This document shows positions 53,283 to 64,000 of a stretch of DNA of 64,000 nt, piece by piece (position 1 is the stretch's first letter; each line of letters starts with the position of its first letter). The position numbers and the translations under genes were made by a program. Under the pieces are notes generated by a model. The model made no database searches. It had not been told where the DNA came from and saw only the letters and a program-made list of their open reading frames with translations. The stretch covers positions 1,116,001-1,180,000 of the forward strand of contig NZ_LBHB01000001.1 in NCBI RefSeq assembly GCF_001010945.1, read 5' to 3'. This DNA comes from Aurantiacibacter luteus (GTDB lineage: Bacteria; Pseudomonadota; Alphaproteobacteria; Sphingomonadales; Sphingomonadaceae).

Positions 53283-54088
53283 GCGGCCTCTCGCCGGATC
53301 TCGCGCAATCGCGCCAGCGCGCGCGGGATGGTCGGACCGCCGCAGTATAGCAGGTTGCCGTCTAGCTGAGCGTACGCAAGGCCGGGCACCTGCCCAAGCA
53401 CCGGATGGGTCAGCATCCGCTCGTCGCCGGTCGTCAGCACCAGCGCGGGCGGATCGGCCAGCACCTCCTCCAGCGGCAGGTATGCGCCCTGCCCCAATCC
53501 GCGCGCGGCGCTGTGCAGGCGAAAGCCGGTTCGCGTCAGCATGGCGGCGATGAGCGTCTCCTCGCCCGGCACGATGCCGCCGTCCTGCCACACCAGCACA
53601 TCGAGCGGAGCGTCTGCCGGAGGGGGCGCGTTCCAGGCGCGATCCATCCGCCGGACCATGGCCTCGCCCCGAGCCTCGTCCCCCGCTACGCCGGCCAATT
53701 GGCGGACCTGCGCCTCGGCTGCGGGCAGGTCGGCGACGATGCCCACGGTCTCGACCCGGATACCCGCCCGCTCGAGCGCGTCGCGCAGCGTTGGGGCCAT
53801 GAAAGTATCGCCCACGACCACGTCCGGCCCCAGCGCGATGACCTCCTCCGCCGTGCCGCCGGTCGCGTCGAAACGGGCAGCCGCGGCGGGCTCCATCGAG
53901 CTCGTCTCCGGGTCCTTGCTCCAGTGCGAGATCGCCAGCAGCTGGCCCGGCGCGGCGACTTCGGCCAGCACTGCATCGGCGCAGGGGTTGAGGCTGACGA
54001 TGGTGGGGCGCGCTATGTCAGCCAGCGGCGCGGACGGCGAGGCCGCGCAGCCGCCCAGCAGCAGCAGCGCGGCCAGTGCCGCTTTCAC
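53279..54088 (-). CDS. btuF: Periplasmic substrate-binding lipoprotein (BtuF-like)
   Basis: A 269-residue solute-binding protein with a lipobox (LLLLGGCAA). It has the two-lobed BtuF/FhuD fold: IVSLNPCADAVLAEVA at the start of the mature domain, GGTAEEVIALGPDVVVGD in the middle, and a long linking helix (EAQVRQLAGVAGDEARGE). In the family it delivers B12 to BtuCD. It starts directly after the receptor gene with an ATGA overlap. Confidence 0.9.
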   Translation of the reverse strand: MKAALAALLLLGGCAASPSAPLADIARPTIVSLNPCADAVLAEVAAPGQLLAISHWSKDPETSSMEPAAAARFDATGGTAEEVIALGPDVVVGDTFMAPTLRDALERAGIRVETVGIVADLPAAEAQVRQLAGVAGDEARGEAMVRRMDRAWNAPPPADAPLDVLVWQDGGIVPGEETLIAAMLTRTGFRLHSAARGLGQGAYLPLEEVLADPPALVLTTGDERMLTHPVLGQVPGLAYAQLDGNLLYCGGPTIPRALARLREIRREAA

Positions 54089-55968
54089 AGCTTCAGCCTC
54101 GCCCCCACGTGGGCGGCGCGGCCGCTCGTCGCGTAGCCTGCGGCGGTCTGATAATCCTCATCCCACAGGTTCTCGACCCGGCCGAAGACCTCGATCCGGT
54201 CCGTCAGACCGAAGGCGGCGCGCAGGGCCAGGGTCTCGTAGCCGTCCAGCCGCACGGCATTTCCGGCATCGTCGAAGCTGGACGAGACGATCCTTAGGTC
54301 CGCACCCAGCGTCAGCCGGTCGAACGGCGTGAGATCGGCGGTCAGCGTGGCGGCATGGCGCGGGCGGCGCGGCAGGACGAGCCCGGTCACGCGGTTCTTC
54401 GCATCGGTCAGGGCATAGGCACCGCCCAGCACCAGCGCGTCGCCCAGCCCCACGCGCGCCTCGACCTCGATGCCCTGCGCGGCGGAACGGGCGACATTGT
54501 CGTAGGTGCCGAAGGGGCGATCGACGCAGATGGGATCGGCGCTGAGGAAACAGCCGATAAAGGCGATCTGATCTCTCGTCTGGCGGCGGTAGGCGTTTAC
54601 GGCGGCGTAAACCCTGCCGCTCGTCAATACCCGGTCGCCGTAAACGACACCCACGTCCGCGCCGAGGCTGCGCTCGGGCTGCAGGGCGAGGTTGCCGAAA
54701 TCGGAATAGAGCTGGAACAGCGTCGGTGCCTTGAAGCCCTCGCCGACCGAAAAGCGCACGCGCCAGTCCGGGGCGAACGCATAGCTGGCATCGCCGCCGA
54801 GGCTCACCTCCGTGCCGAAGTCGGCATGGTCGTCCACCCGCGCGCCGAAGTGCGCCGCGATCCCGCGCCATTCGAGCCCTCCTTGCAGGTAGGCGCCGGA
54901 GATGCGCGTGTCGTTGCCGGCATCGAACAGGGTTTTGTAGCTCGTCCACTCGGTCTCGCCGCCGAAGTTCAGCAGGAACGGGCCGAACGGCCGCCACTCG
55001 CCGCGCAGGTCGATGCGGTCGGACGTGCCCTGGCTGGTGAAGGTTTCGACGCCGTCACCGTCCAGGTTGTCGCGGTCCGTTTCGGCGCGGCTGTAGGCGG
55101 CGGAAAGGAACAGCGGCCCGCTGTCGTAGACCGCGCCCGCGCTGCCGAACAGCTGGGTGGTGTCCTGCACCTCGTCGGTGTCCGCCAGAGCATAGTTCGG
55201 CGGCGGGAAGCCGTCGATGTCGAGCATCGATTCGGCATAGCGCGCGCGGGCGAAGACCTCGAAGCGATCGGAGAAATAGTAACGGCCATGGCCATTTACG
55301 GTCCATTGCTCGAAACCGTCTCGCTCCGTGCCGTTCGCAGCGGCGGAAAATCCGTCAGTCTGGAACCAGGTGCCGGAGACGCCGAGAAAGCCTGTATCAG
55401 CGTCGGAAAGCGCGGCGGAAACCATCGCGTCCAGCGTGTCGTAGCTGCCGTATTCGGCCCGCGCGGCCACGCCGCCCTCGGCCCGGCTTGATGCGACGAT
55501 GACCCCGCCGATCGCGTCCGAGCCCCAGATCGTGGAATTGGAGTTTCGCAGCACCTCCACCTTGTCGAGATCGAGCGCCAGCAGCGTGCCGTAGTCGAAC
55601 CCGCCCGAGGGTGCCGCCGGATCGGCCACGCGCACGCCGTCGAGCACGGTCAGCACCTGCTCGGCCTCGGACCCGCGCAGGCGCACGCCGGTGAAGCTGC
55701 CCACCCCGCCGTTGCGGGAGAAGGTGACGCCCGGAGCGCGTTCGAGCACGCGGGCCAGGTCGGCGCTCTGGACGCGCTCGATCTCATCCGGTCCGATCAC
55801 GGTGACGGACTGGCCCGTGCCTTGCACCGTGGTGCGCGTGCCGGTGGCGGTGACGGTGATGCTCGTCTCGTCGGTCACGCTGTCGCTGGCCGGCGGCAGC
55901 GCCTCCTGCGCCGCGGCGGGCACGGAAATGGCAAGCAGGGAAACAGCCGAAAACAGATAATTGAACAC
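54085..55968 (-). CDS. btuB: TonB-dependent outer-membrane receptor (BtuB-like)
   Basis: A 627-residue receptor: signal peptide ending VPAAAQ, TonB box-like region (ETSITVTATGTRT), plug domain (QSADLARVLERAPGV, RGSEAEQVLTVLDGVRV), and a 22-strand barrel ending in AHVGARLKL. BtuB homologues take up cobalamin. I prefer GTG 55968, with SD AGGAGGT at 55972-55978, although the spacing is short (about 4 bases). An upstream ATG at 55983 overlaps this SD. The riboswitch upstream links it to B12. Confidence 0.93.
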   Translation of the reverse strand: MFNYLFSAVSLLAISVPAAAQEALPPASDSVTDETSITVTATGTRTTVQGTGQSVTVIGPDEIERVQSADLARVLERAPGVTFSRNGGVGSFTGVRLRGSEAEQVLTVLDGVRVADPAAPSGGFDYGTLLALDLDKVEVLRNSNSTIWGSDAIGGVIVASSRAEGGVAARAEYGSYDTLDAMVSAALSDADTGFLGVSGTWFQTDGFSAAANGTERDGFEQWTVNGHGRYYFSDRFEVFARARYAESMLDIDGFPPPNYALADTDEVQDTTQLFGSAGAVYDSGPLFLSAAYSRAETDRDNLDGDGVETFTSQGTSDRIDLRGEWRPFGPFLLNFGGETEWTSYKTLFDAGNDTRISGAYLQGGLEWRGIAAHFGARVDDHADFGTEVSLGGDASYAFAPDWRVRFSVGEGFKAPTLFQLYSDFGNLALQPERSLGADVGVVYGDRVLTSGRVYAAVNAYRRQTRDQIAFIGCFLSADPICVDRPFGTYDNVARSAAQGIEVEARVGLGDALVLGGAYALTDAKNRVTGLVLPRRPRHAATLTADLTPFDRLTLGADLRIVSSSFDDAGNAVRLDGYETLALRAAFGLTDRIEVFGRVENLWDEDYQTAAGYATSGRAAHVGARLKL

Positions 55969-55971
55969 GAT

Positions 55972-55978
55972 ACCTCCT
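55972..55978 (-). promoter_or_regulatory. Strong RBS of btuB
   Basis: The minus strand reads AGGAGGT, a full anti-anti-Shine-Dalgarno match, immediately before the GTG start. This likely is the site that riboswitch folding hides, since no T-run follows the nearby hairpin. Confidence 0.7.
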
Positions 55979-56072
55979 ATCATAAGCGAGCTCGCCGCCC
56001 ATGACGGAAGGGAGCGCTTGCGCGCTCTCTCCGTTTGCCGTCGGTGCACCCCGCCCGTGGCAGAACGACCGT

Positions 56073-56262
56073 CGCAGGCAGGTCTCCTGGCTCCCGGATC
56101 ACGGCTCCCCGCTCGCCTTCCCGCCCAGCCGAATGACTCGGAAGTGGACAGTGGCATGAGAGCGGGTCGCTCCCCGGTCACAGTTGCGGGGGCAGCGGAG
56201 GCTTCGAACCCCCTTCCCTATTCGGTCCGGCCGCGCTTGCGCACAGCCCGACACCCGTGACG
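56073..56262 (-). promoter_or_regulatory. Cobalamin riboswitch (leader of btuB)
   Basis: The minus strand contains, in order, the typical cobalamin (adenosylcobalamin) aptamer blocks: ACGGGTGTCGGG, GAATAGGGAA, GGTTCGAAGCC-like, the B12 box CTGCCCCCGCAACTGT, GACCGGG, and the 3' GAGCCAGGAGACCTGC. About 90-100 bases of expression platform follow, with a hairpin GAGCGC-GCAA-GCGCTC (56012-56027) and no clear terminator T-run, so repression is probably translational. Confidence 0.95.
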
Positions 56263-56390
56263 TCGCCGGTCCTGTAGGCGCGCGCCGCATGCCGCGCAAG
56301 CAGGCGCGCATCTTGGTGAATCGTCCTTAACCGCCGTCCCGCAATGGGACGCGCCAGACGCGGCAAGTGCCTGGCAAGGTCCCTGCGCCT

Positions 56391-57476
56391 ATGGGCCCGC
56401 GGGTGATCACCGCCCCTGTCATGCCTGCTAACCCCGCGCGCGATTTCCGTCGCCGCCGCCCGACCTGGGCCGAGCGGGCGCGTGCCTGGTTCAAGCCGGT
56501 GGCGGTCGTACTGATCGCCGCGGCCATGCCCGCCTTCACCGCCAACAGCACCGCCGCGCTCTTCGCCGAGAGCGAGGTGGAGAGTGCGCCCACGGCCATG
56601 CCGTTCGAGACTGCGGGCCAGAGCTTTCCAGGCTCGGCCTTCTACTATCTCGAGGACGTGCCGCAGCTGGTCGAGACGAGCGGGAACGAAACGGTGCAGG
56701 TCATCGGCAGGCCCGCGCTCGCTTCCGCCACGCTGGCCGATGTGCCGCTGGCCGCCAGCCCCCTGCGCATCGTCGGCTCCGACCGCGACCACGTCCGCGC
56801 TCAACAGTGCATGACGCAGGCGATCTACTACGAAGCGGCGAGCGAGAGCGACGCAGGGCAGCGCGCCGTGGCGCAGGTGGTGCTCAACCGCGTGGCCCAC
56901 CCGGCCTATCCCGGCAGCGTGTGCGGTGTCGTCTACCAAGGCAGCGAGCGGTCGACCGGGTGCCAGTTCACTTTTACCTGCGACGGATCGCTGGCGCGCC
57001 AGCCGAGCCAGAGTGCCTGGAACCGCGCCAGTCGCATCGCGCGCGAGGCGCTGGCGGGTATCGTCTACGCACCTGTCGGCACGGCCACGCATTACCACAC
57101 GCTGGCGGTAAATCCTTATTGGGCTCCCAGCCTCGATCCGGTGACGGTCATCGGTGCACACATCTTCTATCGCTGGAAAGGCGCGGCTGGCCAGCCCTCG
57201 GCCTTCCGCTCGGCATATCGCGGCGCGGAGCCGGCACCGGCACGCGCCCGCAGCGTCACCCCCGTCGCGCCCGATCCGGTCGACGCGCCGGCGATGACGA
57301 ATTTCGTGCAAGCCTCCGCAACGCCGCTGCGCACCGCTGCACCGGCACAGCAAACGGCCGTCGCCGCGCCCGCCGCAGCCACGCCCGACCCTGTCAACAA
57401 TGTGCTGCCCGGAAGCGGAGCCGTGCGCAGCGAATACGCGAACAGCGGGCGCTGGATCGCCTCCCCGGGCCAGTAG
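56391..57476 (+). CDS. Cell wall hydrolase, SleB family
   Basis: A 361-residue protein with a basic N-terminus, one hydrophobic segment (VAVVLIAAAMPAFTA) that acts as signal or anchor, and a SleB/Hydrolase_2 domain at residues ~140-260 (IYYEAASESDAGQRAVAQVVLNRV, VCGVVYQGSER, CQFTFTCDG). Such enzymes cleave peptidoglycan glycan strands. The C-terminus is Ala/Pro-rich and probably unstructured. ATG 56391 is preferred; a GTG at 56367 is in frame. The gene is divergent from the B12 riboswitch (about 130 bases). Confidence 0.88.
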   Translation: MGPRVITAPVMPANPARDFRRRRPTWAERARAWFKPVAVVLIAAAMPAFTANSTAALFAESEVESAPTAMPFETAGQSFPGSAFYYLEDVPQLVETSGNETVQVIGRPALASATLADVPLAASPLRIVGSDRDHVRAQQCMTQAIYYEAASESDAGQRAVAQVVLNRVAHPAYPGSVCGVVYQGSERSTGCQFTFTCDGSLARQPSQSAWNRASRIAREALAGIVYAPVGTATHYHTLAVNPYWAPSLDPVTVIGAHIFYRWKGAAGQPSAFRSAYRGAEPAPARARSVTPVAPDPVDAPAMTNFVQASATPLRTAAPAQQTAVAAPAAATPDPVNNVLPGSGAVRSEYANSGRWIASPGQ

Positions 57477-57626
57477 GCGCCAGGGCCGCAAACCCCCGCA
57501 AACACTTGCTAACAGCGCGGCAACCATGCTGCCAAACGGTTGTTTAGCGCCGCTCGCGCTAGGGCCCCGCCGAACCCGGGAACGCATCGCCGCGTTCCCT
57601 TGCAACCGGCAGGAACCAGCATCCCG

Positions 57627-57935
57627 ATGTCCATCCGCTTCGCCGCCCCGTCCTCGCAGATCGCCGCACGGATGCCCGCCGAGCGGGTGCGCCGGATACG
57701 CCTGCTGCCGGCGAACGATGAAGGCGGGCCGCGATTCAACCAGCCGCACCTCCACGCTGCCTTGCGCCATTTTGCCAGGCACGGCCTCGCCGCTGCGCGC
57801 GACGCGCACGGGCAGGCCCTTGCCGCAGCCGACGCGGGCGATCGCGAGACCTACGCCTGGTGGCTGGAAGTCTGCCGCGCGCTGGACCGACGCATGGCGC
57901 GAAGCCTGGACCGCATCGCCGACAACGGCCGCTGA
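57627..57935 (+). CDS. Small protein of unknown function (102 aa)
   Basis: A 102-residue cytosolic, Arg/Ala-rich protein starting MSIRFAAPSSQIAARMP, with RHFARHGLAAARDAHGQALAAADAG as its most ordered-looking helical part. I do not recognise it. An SD-like AGGAA lies 16 bases before the ATG, further than ideal. It ends in the shadow of a GC-rich palindrome. Moderate support only. Confidence 0.55.
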   Translation: MSIRFAAPSSQIAARMPAERVRRIRLLPANDEGGPRFNQPHLHAALRHFARHGLAAARDAHGQALAAADAGDRETYAWWLEVCRALDRRMARSLDRIADNGR

Positions 57936-57977
57936 GGCGCCTGCCGCGCGGCCGCGCGGCCGCGCGCCTGCGCTTTT
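57935..57977 (+). terminator. GC-rich palindrome, terminator-like
   Basis: AGGCGC (57935-57940) pairs with GCGCCT (57964-57969), enclosing the perfect palindrome CCGCGCGGCCGCGCGG (57944-57959), and CGCTTTTCC follows. It resembles a terminator of the small upstream gene. Confidence 0.5.
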
Positions 57978-58029
57978 CCCTAGTGCGCGATTTACCATCG
58001 GGTGATTGCGATCGCGTAATTCTATCCGC

Positions 58030-59613
58030 ATGAGATTACTGCGAGACTTGGACCGGGTTCCGGCGCTCTGCCGCAGTGTCCCGCGTCGCCTCCTTGTGGC
58101 CCAGGCCCTGCTACTGGCCGCGCCGATGCTGGCCGTGGCGCTGACGGCCCTCGGCGTGCCGCACGTCTTGCTGCTGGCCGCTATCCCCGTGCTGGTGCTG
58201 GGCCTTGCCGGGGCAAGCCTTGCCGTTTTGCGCCACTTCGACGAACAGCAGGACCTTGCCCGCGCGAGCCAGGACCTCGCCCGCTCCATGCGCGAACAGG
58301 CGCAGACGGATACCGTTACCGGACTAGCCAACCGCGTGGGGCTGGAAGCGGCGATGGAGCCGTTCGCCACGGACCTGCCGCTGGGGGAAAAGGTGGCGCT
58401 GCTGTGGCTCGACCTCAGGCGCTTCAAGGAGGTCAACGACGGGCTCGGCCACCAGATCGGCGATAAAGTCTTGCAGGAGGTGGCCAGCCGCCTGCGCGAA
58501 GCCGCGCCCGAGGACGCGGTGCTCGCGCGTTTCGCCAGCGACGAATTCGTGCTCGCCGCGCGCCTGCCCTCTCTGCTCGCGGCGCAGGAAATGGCCGGGC
58601 GCATCGCCGAGCGTGTCTCGCAGCCGGTGCGGATCAACGGCCACCGGATCGGCAACGGCGTGTCGATCGGAGTGGCGATGATGCCGGACGATGCCATCGC
58701 GATACCGCGATTGATGCAGGCGGCGGACCTCGCGCTCTACCACGCCAAGCGCGGGCGGGCGAACGAGGTGCGCTTCTTCCACGATTCCATGACCCGCGCA
58801 CTCGCTCGCCGCAAGGAGATCGAGGCAGACCTCAGGACCGCCATCCAGCGCGACGAACTGTCGATCTTCTTCCAGCCGATCATCGACCTCGCCAGCGGTC
58901 GCATCCGCGGGTTCGAGGCACTGGTGCGCTGGTTCCATCCCGACAAGGGGGAACTGCTGCCCGCCGAGTTCATCCCTATCGCCGAGGAAAGCGGGCTGAT
59001 CATCACGCTGGGCAACTGGATCACCGGCAAGGCCGCGCAGGCGGCCGCGACCTGGCCCGACGACATCACGCTGGCGGTCAACCTGTCGGCGGCGCAGATC
59101 AAGGCTCCCGGCGCGGCGCTGGGCATCCTGGCGGCGCTGCGCGAGGCGCGGCTCAACCCCGCGCGACTGGAGCTCGAACTGACGGAGAGCCTGTTCATCG
59201 ACGACGACGAGAACACCGCGGCCTTCATGACCGACCTCGCGACCGAGGGCGTGGGCTTCTCGCTCGACGACTTCGGCACCGGCTATTCCAGCCTTCGCTA
59301 CATCCACTTGCACCCGTTCCGCACGATCAAGGTCGACCGCAGCTTCGTGTCCGGCGCGAATACGGGGCGCCGCAGCGATGCGATCATCCGCGCCGTCGCG
59401 GAGCTGGGCAGCACCCTCGACATGCACATCGTCGCCGAGGGGCTGGAAACCATCGAGCAGGTCCAGGCGGTGAAGGCTGCGGGTTGCACGCTCGGCCAGG
59501 GCTATTATTTCAGCCGCGCAGTGCCCGACTACATGGCGGCTCTGCTGCTGACGCAGGAGCGCGAGGAGCACGCGCAGACGATCGTCGCACACCCGCGGCG
59601 CAAGGCCGGGTGA
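58030..59613 (+). CDS. Cyclic-di-GMP phosphodiesterase with degenerate GGDEF and EAL domains
   Basis: A 527-residue inner-membrane protein: two transmembrane helices (residues ~20-75), a GGDEF-like domain whose active-site loop reads RFASDEF instead of GGDEF, and a C-terminal EAL domain with key residues intact (FEALVRW, LAVNLS, ELTES, DDFGTGYSS, KVDRSF, AEGLE, LGQGYYF). It should hydrolyse c-di-GMP to pGpG, with the GGDEF part serving as a sensor or GTP-binding regulator. ATG 58030 was chosen because the helices follow directly. Confidence 0.92.
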   Translation: MRLLRDLDRVPALCRSVPRRLLVAQALLLAAPMLAVALTALGVPHVLLLAAIPVLVLGLAGASLAVLRHFDEQQDLARASQDLARSMREQAQTDTVTGLANRVGLEAAMEPFATDLPLGEKVALLWLDLRRFKEVNDGLGHQIGDKVLQEVASRLREAAPEDAVLARFASDEFVLAARLPSLLAAQEMAGRIAERVSQPVRINGHRIGNGVSIGVAMMPDDAIAIPRLMQAADLALYHAKRGRANEVRFFHDSMTRALARRKEIEADLRTAIQRDELSIFFQPIIDLASGRIRGFEALVRWFHPDKGELLPAEFIPIAEESGLIITLGNWITGKAAQAAATWPDDITLAVNLSAAQIKAPGAALGILAALREARLNPARLELELTESLFIDDDENTAAFMTDLATEGVGFSLDDFGTGYSSLRYIHLHPFRTIKVDRSFVSGANTGRRSDAIIRAVAELGSTLDMHIVAEGLETIEQVQAVKAAGCTLGQGYYFSRAVPDYMAALLLTQEREEHAQTIVAHPRRKAG

Positions 59614-61652
<2,039 letters not shown>

Positions 61653-61688
61653 CCCTGACGCGCTAAGTCAGCGAAGCGAGAGACGATC

Positions 61689-64000
61689 ATGGGTAAAGAG
61701 CCGGACAATTTCCTCCCCGCCATGCCGCAGCAGGACGGGCCGCAGGCGGGCCCCAGCTGGGGCAATCCGCGCTGGCCGCTGACGGGCGGGGAGAGCGATC
61801 TGACGGCCGCGCTCGACCCGACCGAACTCGCTCTCGCCATCGCTCCGGCGGCGGCGAAGGCCGGCAAGCCCACCGACCAGGCCTCGCTGGAAAAGGCCGC
61901 GGACGATTCCAACCGCGCGATGATGCTCATCCGCTCGTTCCGCGTGCGCGGGCACCTGGCGGCGAATCTCGATCCGCTCGGCATCTCCCACCGCGCCATC
62001 CCCGAGGACCTGACGCTCAAGTGCCACGGGTTCGAAGGGCAGGAGGACCTCGAGGTCTACATCGGCGGCGTCTTCGGCTTCGGCTGGGTCAGCATCGGCG
62101 AGCTCTACACGGCGCTCAAGCACACCTACTGCGGCAACGTCGGCCTCGAATACATGCATATCTCCGACGTGGAGGAGCGCCGCTTCCTGCAGGAGCGGTT
62201 CGAGAGCCCGGAAGAGACGATCCAGTTCACGCCGGAGGGCAAGCGCGCCATCCTGCAGGCGGTGATCCGCGGCGAGGAATACGAGAAGTACCTCGCCAAG
62301 AAGTACGTTGGCACCAAGCGCTTCGGCCTCGACGGCGGCGAGGCGATGATCCCGGCGCTCGAGGCGGTCATCAAGTACGGCGGCGCGACGGGCGTGCGCG
62401 AGATCATCTACGGCATGGCCCACCGCGGCCGCCTGAACGTGCTCGCCAACGTCATGGCCAAGCCCTACCGCGTGATCTTCCACGAGTTCTCCGGCGGAAG
62501 CGCCAACCCGGACGACGTCGGCGGTTCGGGCGACGTCAAATATCACCTCGGCACCAGCACCGACCGCGAATTCGACGGCATCAAGGTGCACATGAGCCTC
62601 GTGCCCAACCCATCGCACCTCGAGGCGGTGGACCCGGTCGTGCTGGGCAAGACCCGCGCGCAGCAGGCCATGCACGACGACCTCGGCAAGCACGACAAGG
62701 TGCTGCCGGTGCTGATCCACGGCGACGCCGCCTTTGCCGGACAGGGCGTGGTTTGGGAGTGCTTCGGGCTTTCCGGCGTGCGCGGCTATGCCACGGGCGG
62801 TTGCATCCACTTCGTCGTCAACAACCAGATCGGTTTCACGACCAGCCCGAAGTTCGCCCGTTCGTCCCCCTACCCCTCGGACGTTGCGAAGGGCATTCAG
62901 GCGCCGATCGTGCACGTCAACGGCGACGATCCGGAAGCCGTCACCTTCGCCTGCAAGCTCGCCATCGAGTACCGACAGCGCTTCAAGCGCGACATCGTGA
63001 TCGACATGTGGTGCTATCGCCGCTTCGGCCACAACGAGGGTGACGAGCCCAGCTTCACCCAGCCGCTGATGTACAAGGAAATCCGCAACCACCCGCGCGT
63101 ATCGGACCTCTATTCCGAGCGGTTGAAGACGGAAGGCGTTATCGATGCCGGCACCGCCCCGGCGCTGCGCGACGAGTTCACCGCCCATCTCGATGCCGAG
63201 TTCGAGGCGGCCAAGGGCTACAAGCCCAACGAGGTCGACTGGTTCGCCGGTCGCTGGAGCGGCCTGCACAAGCCGGCCGATCCCGAAACCGCGCGCCGCA
63301 ACGTGGAATCCGCGATTCCCAAGAAGCTGCTCGCCAGCCTCGGCAGGACGCTGACCACGGTTCCCGGCGATATCGAGATCCACAAGACCCTCGGCCGCGT
63401 GCTCGATGCCAAGCGCGAGATGTTCGACAGCGGCAAGGGCTTCGACTGGGCGACGGCGGAAGCGCTCGCCTTCGGCAGCCTGGTGACCGAGGGCTTCGGC
63501 GTGCGCCTGTCCGGGCAGGATAGCGGCCGCGGGACTTTCAGCCAGCGCCACGCCATCTGGATCGACCAGAACGACGAGCACAAGTACATCCCCATCGCCA
63601 CCCTGCCCCACGGCAAGTTCGAGGTGTACGATTCCACGCTCAGCGAATTCGGCGTGCTCGGCTTCGAATACGGCTTTGCCATGGCCGACCCCAAGACGCT
63701 GGTGCTGTGGGAAGCGCAGTTCGGCGATTTCGCCAACGGCGCGCAGGTCATCATCGACCAGTTCATCGCCGCGGGCGAGGCCAAGTGGCTGCGTGCCAAC
63801 GGCCTCGTGATGCTGCTGCCGCACGGCTACGAGGGCCAAGGGCCGGAGCATTCGAGCGCCCGTCTCGAACGCTTCCTGCAACTGTGCGCCAACGACAACA
63901 TCCAGGTGTGCAACATCACCAGCCCGGCGAACTATTTTCACGTTCTTCGCCGGCAGATGCTGCGCCCGTTCCGCAAGCCGCTTATCATCATGACGCCCAA
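61689..64000 (+). CDS. sucA: 2-oxoglutarate dehydrogenase E1 component (3' truncated by window)
   Basis: SucA is the thiamin-diphosphate-dependent decarboxylase of the 2-oxoglutarate dehydrogenase complex. About 770 of the usual ~940 residues lie in the window: the N-terminal segment, GMAHRGRLNVLANVMAKP, the TPP-binding GDAAFAGQGVVWE, NNQIGFTTSPK, and HGYEGQGPEHSSARLER. ATG 61689 follows GAGAGA; it begins 36 bases after sucD, so the three TCA genes form one operon. The end lies outside. Confidence 0.95.
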   Translation, partial: MGKEPDNFLPAMPQQDGPQAGPSWGNPRWPLTGGESDLTAALDPTELALAIAPAAAKAGKPTDQASLEKAADDSNRAMMLIRSFRVRGHLAANLDPLGISHRAIPEDLTLKCHGFEGQEDLEVYIGGVFGFGWVSIGELYTALKHTYCGNVGLEYMHISDVEERRFLQERFESPEETIQFTPEGKRAILQAVIRGEEYEKYLAKKYVGTKRFGLDGGEAMIPALEAVIKYGGATGVREIIYGMAHRGRLNVLANVMAKPYRVIFHEFSGGSANPDDVGGSGDVKYHLGTSTDREFDGIKVHMSLVPNPSHLEAVDPVVLGKTRAQQAMHDDLGKHDKVLPVLIHGDAAFAGQGVVWECFGLSGVRGYATGGCIHFVVNNQIGFTTSPKFARSSPYPSDVAKGIQAPIVHVNGDDPEAVTFACKLAIEYRQRFKRDIVIDMWCYRRFGHNEGDEPSFTQPLMYKEIRNHPRVSDLYSERLKTEGVIDAGTAPALRDEFTAHLDAEFEAAKGYKPNEVDWFAGRWSGLHKPADPETARRNVESAIPKKLLASLGRTLTTVPGDIEIHKTLGRVLDAKREMFDSGKGFDWATAEALAFGSLVTEGFGVRLSGQDSGRGTFSQRHAIWIDQNDEHKYIPIATLPHGKFEVYDSTLSEFGVLGFEYGFAMADPKTLVLWEAQFGDFANGAQVIIDQFIAAGEAKWLRANGLVMLLPHGYEGQGPEHSSARLERFLQLCANDNIQVCNITSPANYFHVLRRQMLRPFRKPLIIMTP

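Noticed and set aside
51592-54088. Siderophore or hemin ABC importer
   Set aside because: Family sequence alone allows it, but the cobalamin riboswitch ahead of the operon favours B12.
57935-57977. Attachment site or mobile-element end
   Set aside because: There is no integrase, direct repeat or tRNA nearby; the palindrome fits a terminator better.

Overview
The window is a dense, GC-rich, chromosomal stretch from an alphaproteobacterium. It most resembles the order Sphingomonadales and probably the Erythrobacteraceae. That is an inference from the CckA-type kinase, the SmpB/DapA/RecA/AlaS neighbourhood, the mdh-sucD-sucA order, alphaproteobacterial LexA boxes (GTTC-N7-GTTC) before recA and uvrA, and the protein families present. 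I see no insertion sequence, prophage, CRISPR array, rRNA or tRNA. Most genes sit in short operons with 4-base ATGA/GTGA overlaps.

Layout. 1-9900: the end of a KefB-like antiporter, a 55-aa ORF, then a leftward block alaS, methyltransferase, recA (SOS box), cckA, a DUF2062 membrane gene and smpB. 9900-19500: an aspartoacylase-family gene, a leftward cupredoxin/DUF885/dapA operon, a soluble lytic transglycosylase, an unknown secreted protein, a K+/H+ antiporter, greB, and an ECF sigma factor with a membrane partner. 19500-26800: a YqiJ/YqiK (flotillin) pair, an outer-membrane barrel protein, rlmN-MOSC, and a glycine-zipper/lipoprotein pair. 26800-37300: nadE coupled to a pteridine-reductase-like SDR, a cytochrome b561 and a molybdopterin oxidoreductase; then two tandem cyclopropane-fatty-acid-synthase paralogues, a MATE transporter, an LRAT-like secreted protein and argG.

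37324-38154 has no convincing protein gene. It reads as a large plus-strand structured RNA of about 500 nt, rich in GNRA and C(UUCG)G tetraloop hairpins and ending in a strong intrinsic terminator. I recognise no known family in it, and it is the best candidate for something undescribed.

38154-51250: rlpA, a 2OG-Fe(II) oxygenase-like gene, uvrA (SOS box), then a locus with an atypical FixJ/LuxR-type regulator, a GAF-like ORF lacking a normal start codon, and a YadA-type trimeric adhesin. A composite motif (CTTAA-N7-CCGTAGAA) lies upstream of the regulator and again upstream of the GAF/adhesin unit. thpR, a GH24 lysozyme, a lipoprotein and an M3 peptidase follow.

51299-56262 is a leftward vitamin B12 uptake operon (TonB receptor, binding protein, permease, ATPase and a 98-aa protein) led by a cobalamin riboswitch. 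56391-64000 holds a SleB-type cell wall hydrolase, a small unknown protein, a degenerate-GGDEF/EAL phosphodiesterase, and the TCA genes mdh-sucD-sucA, with sucC absent and sucA cut by the window edge.
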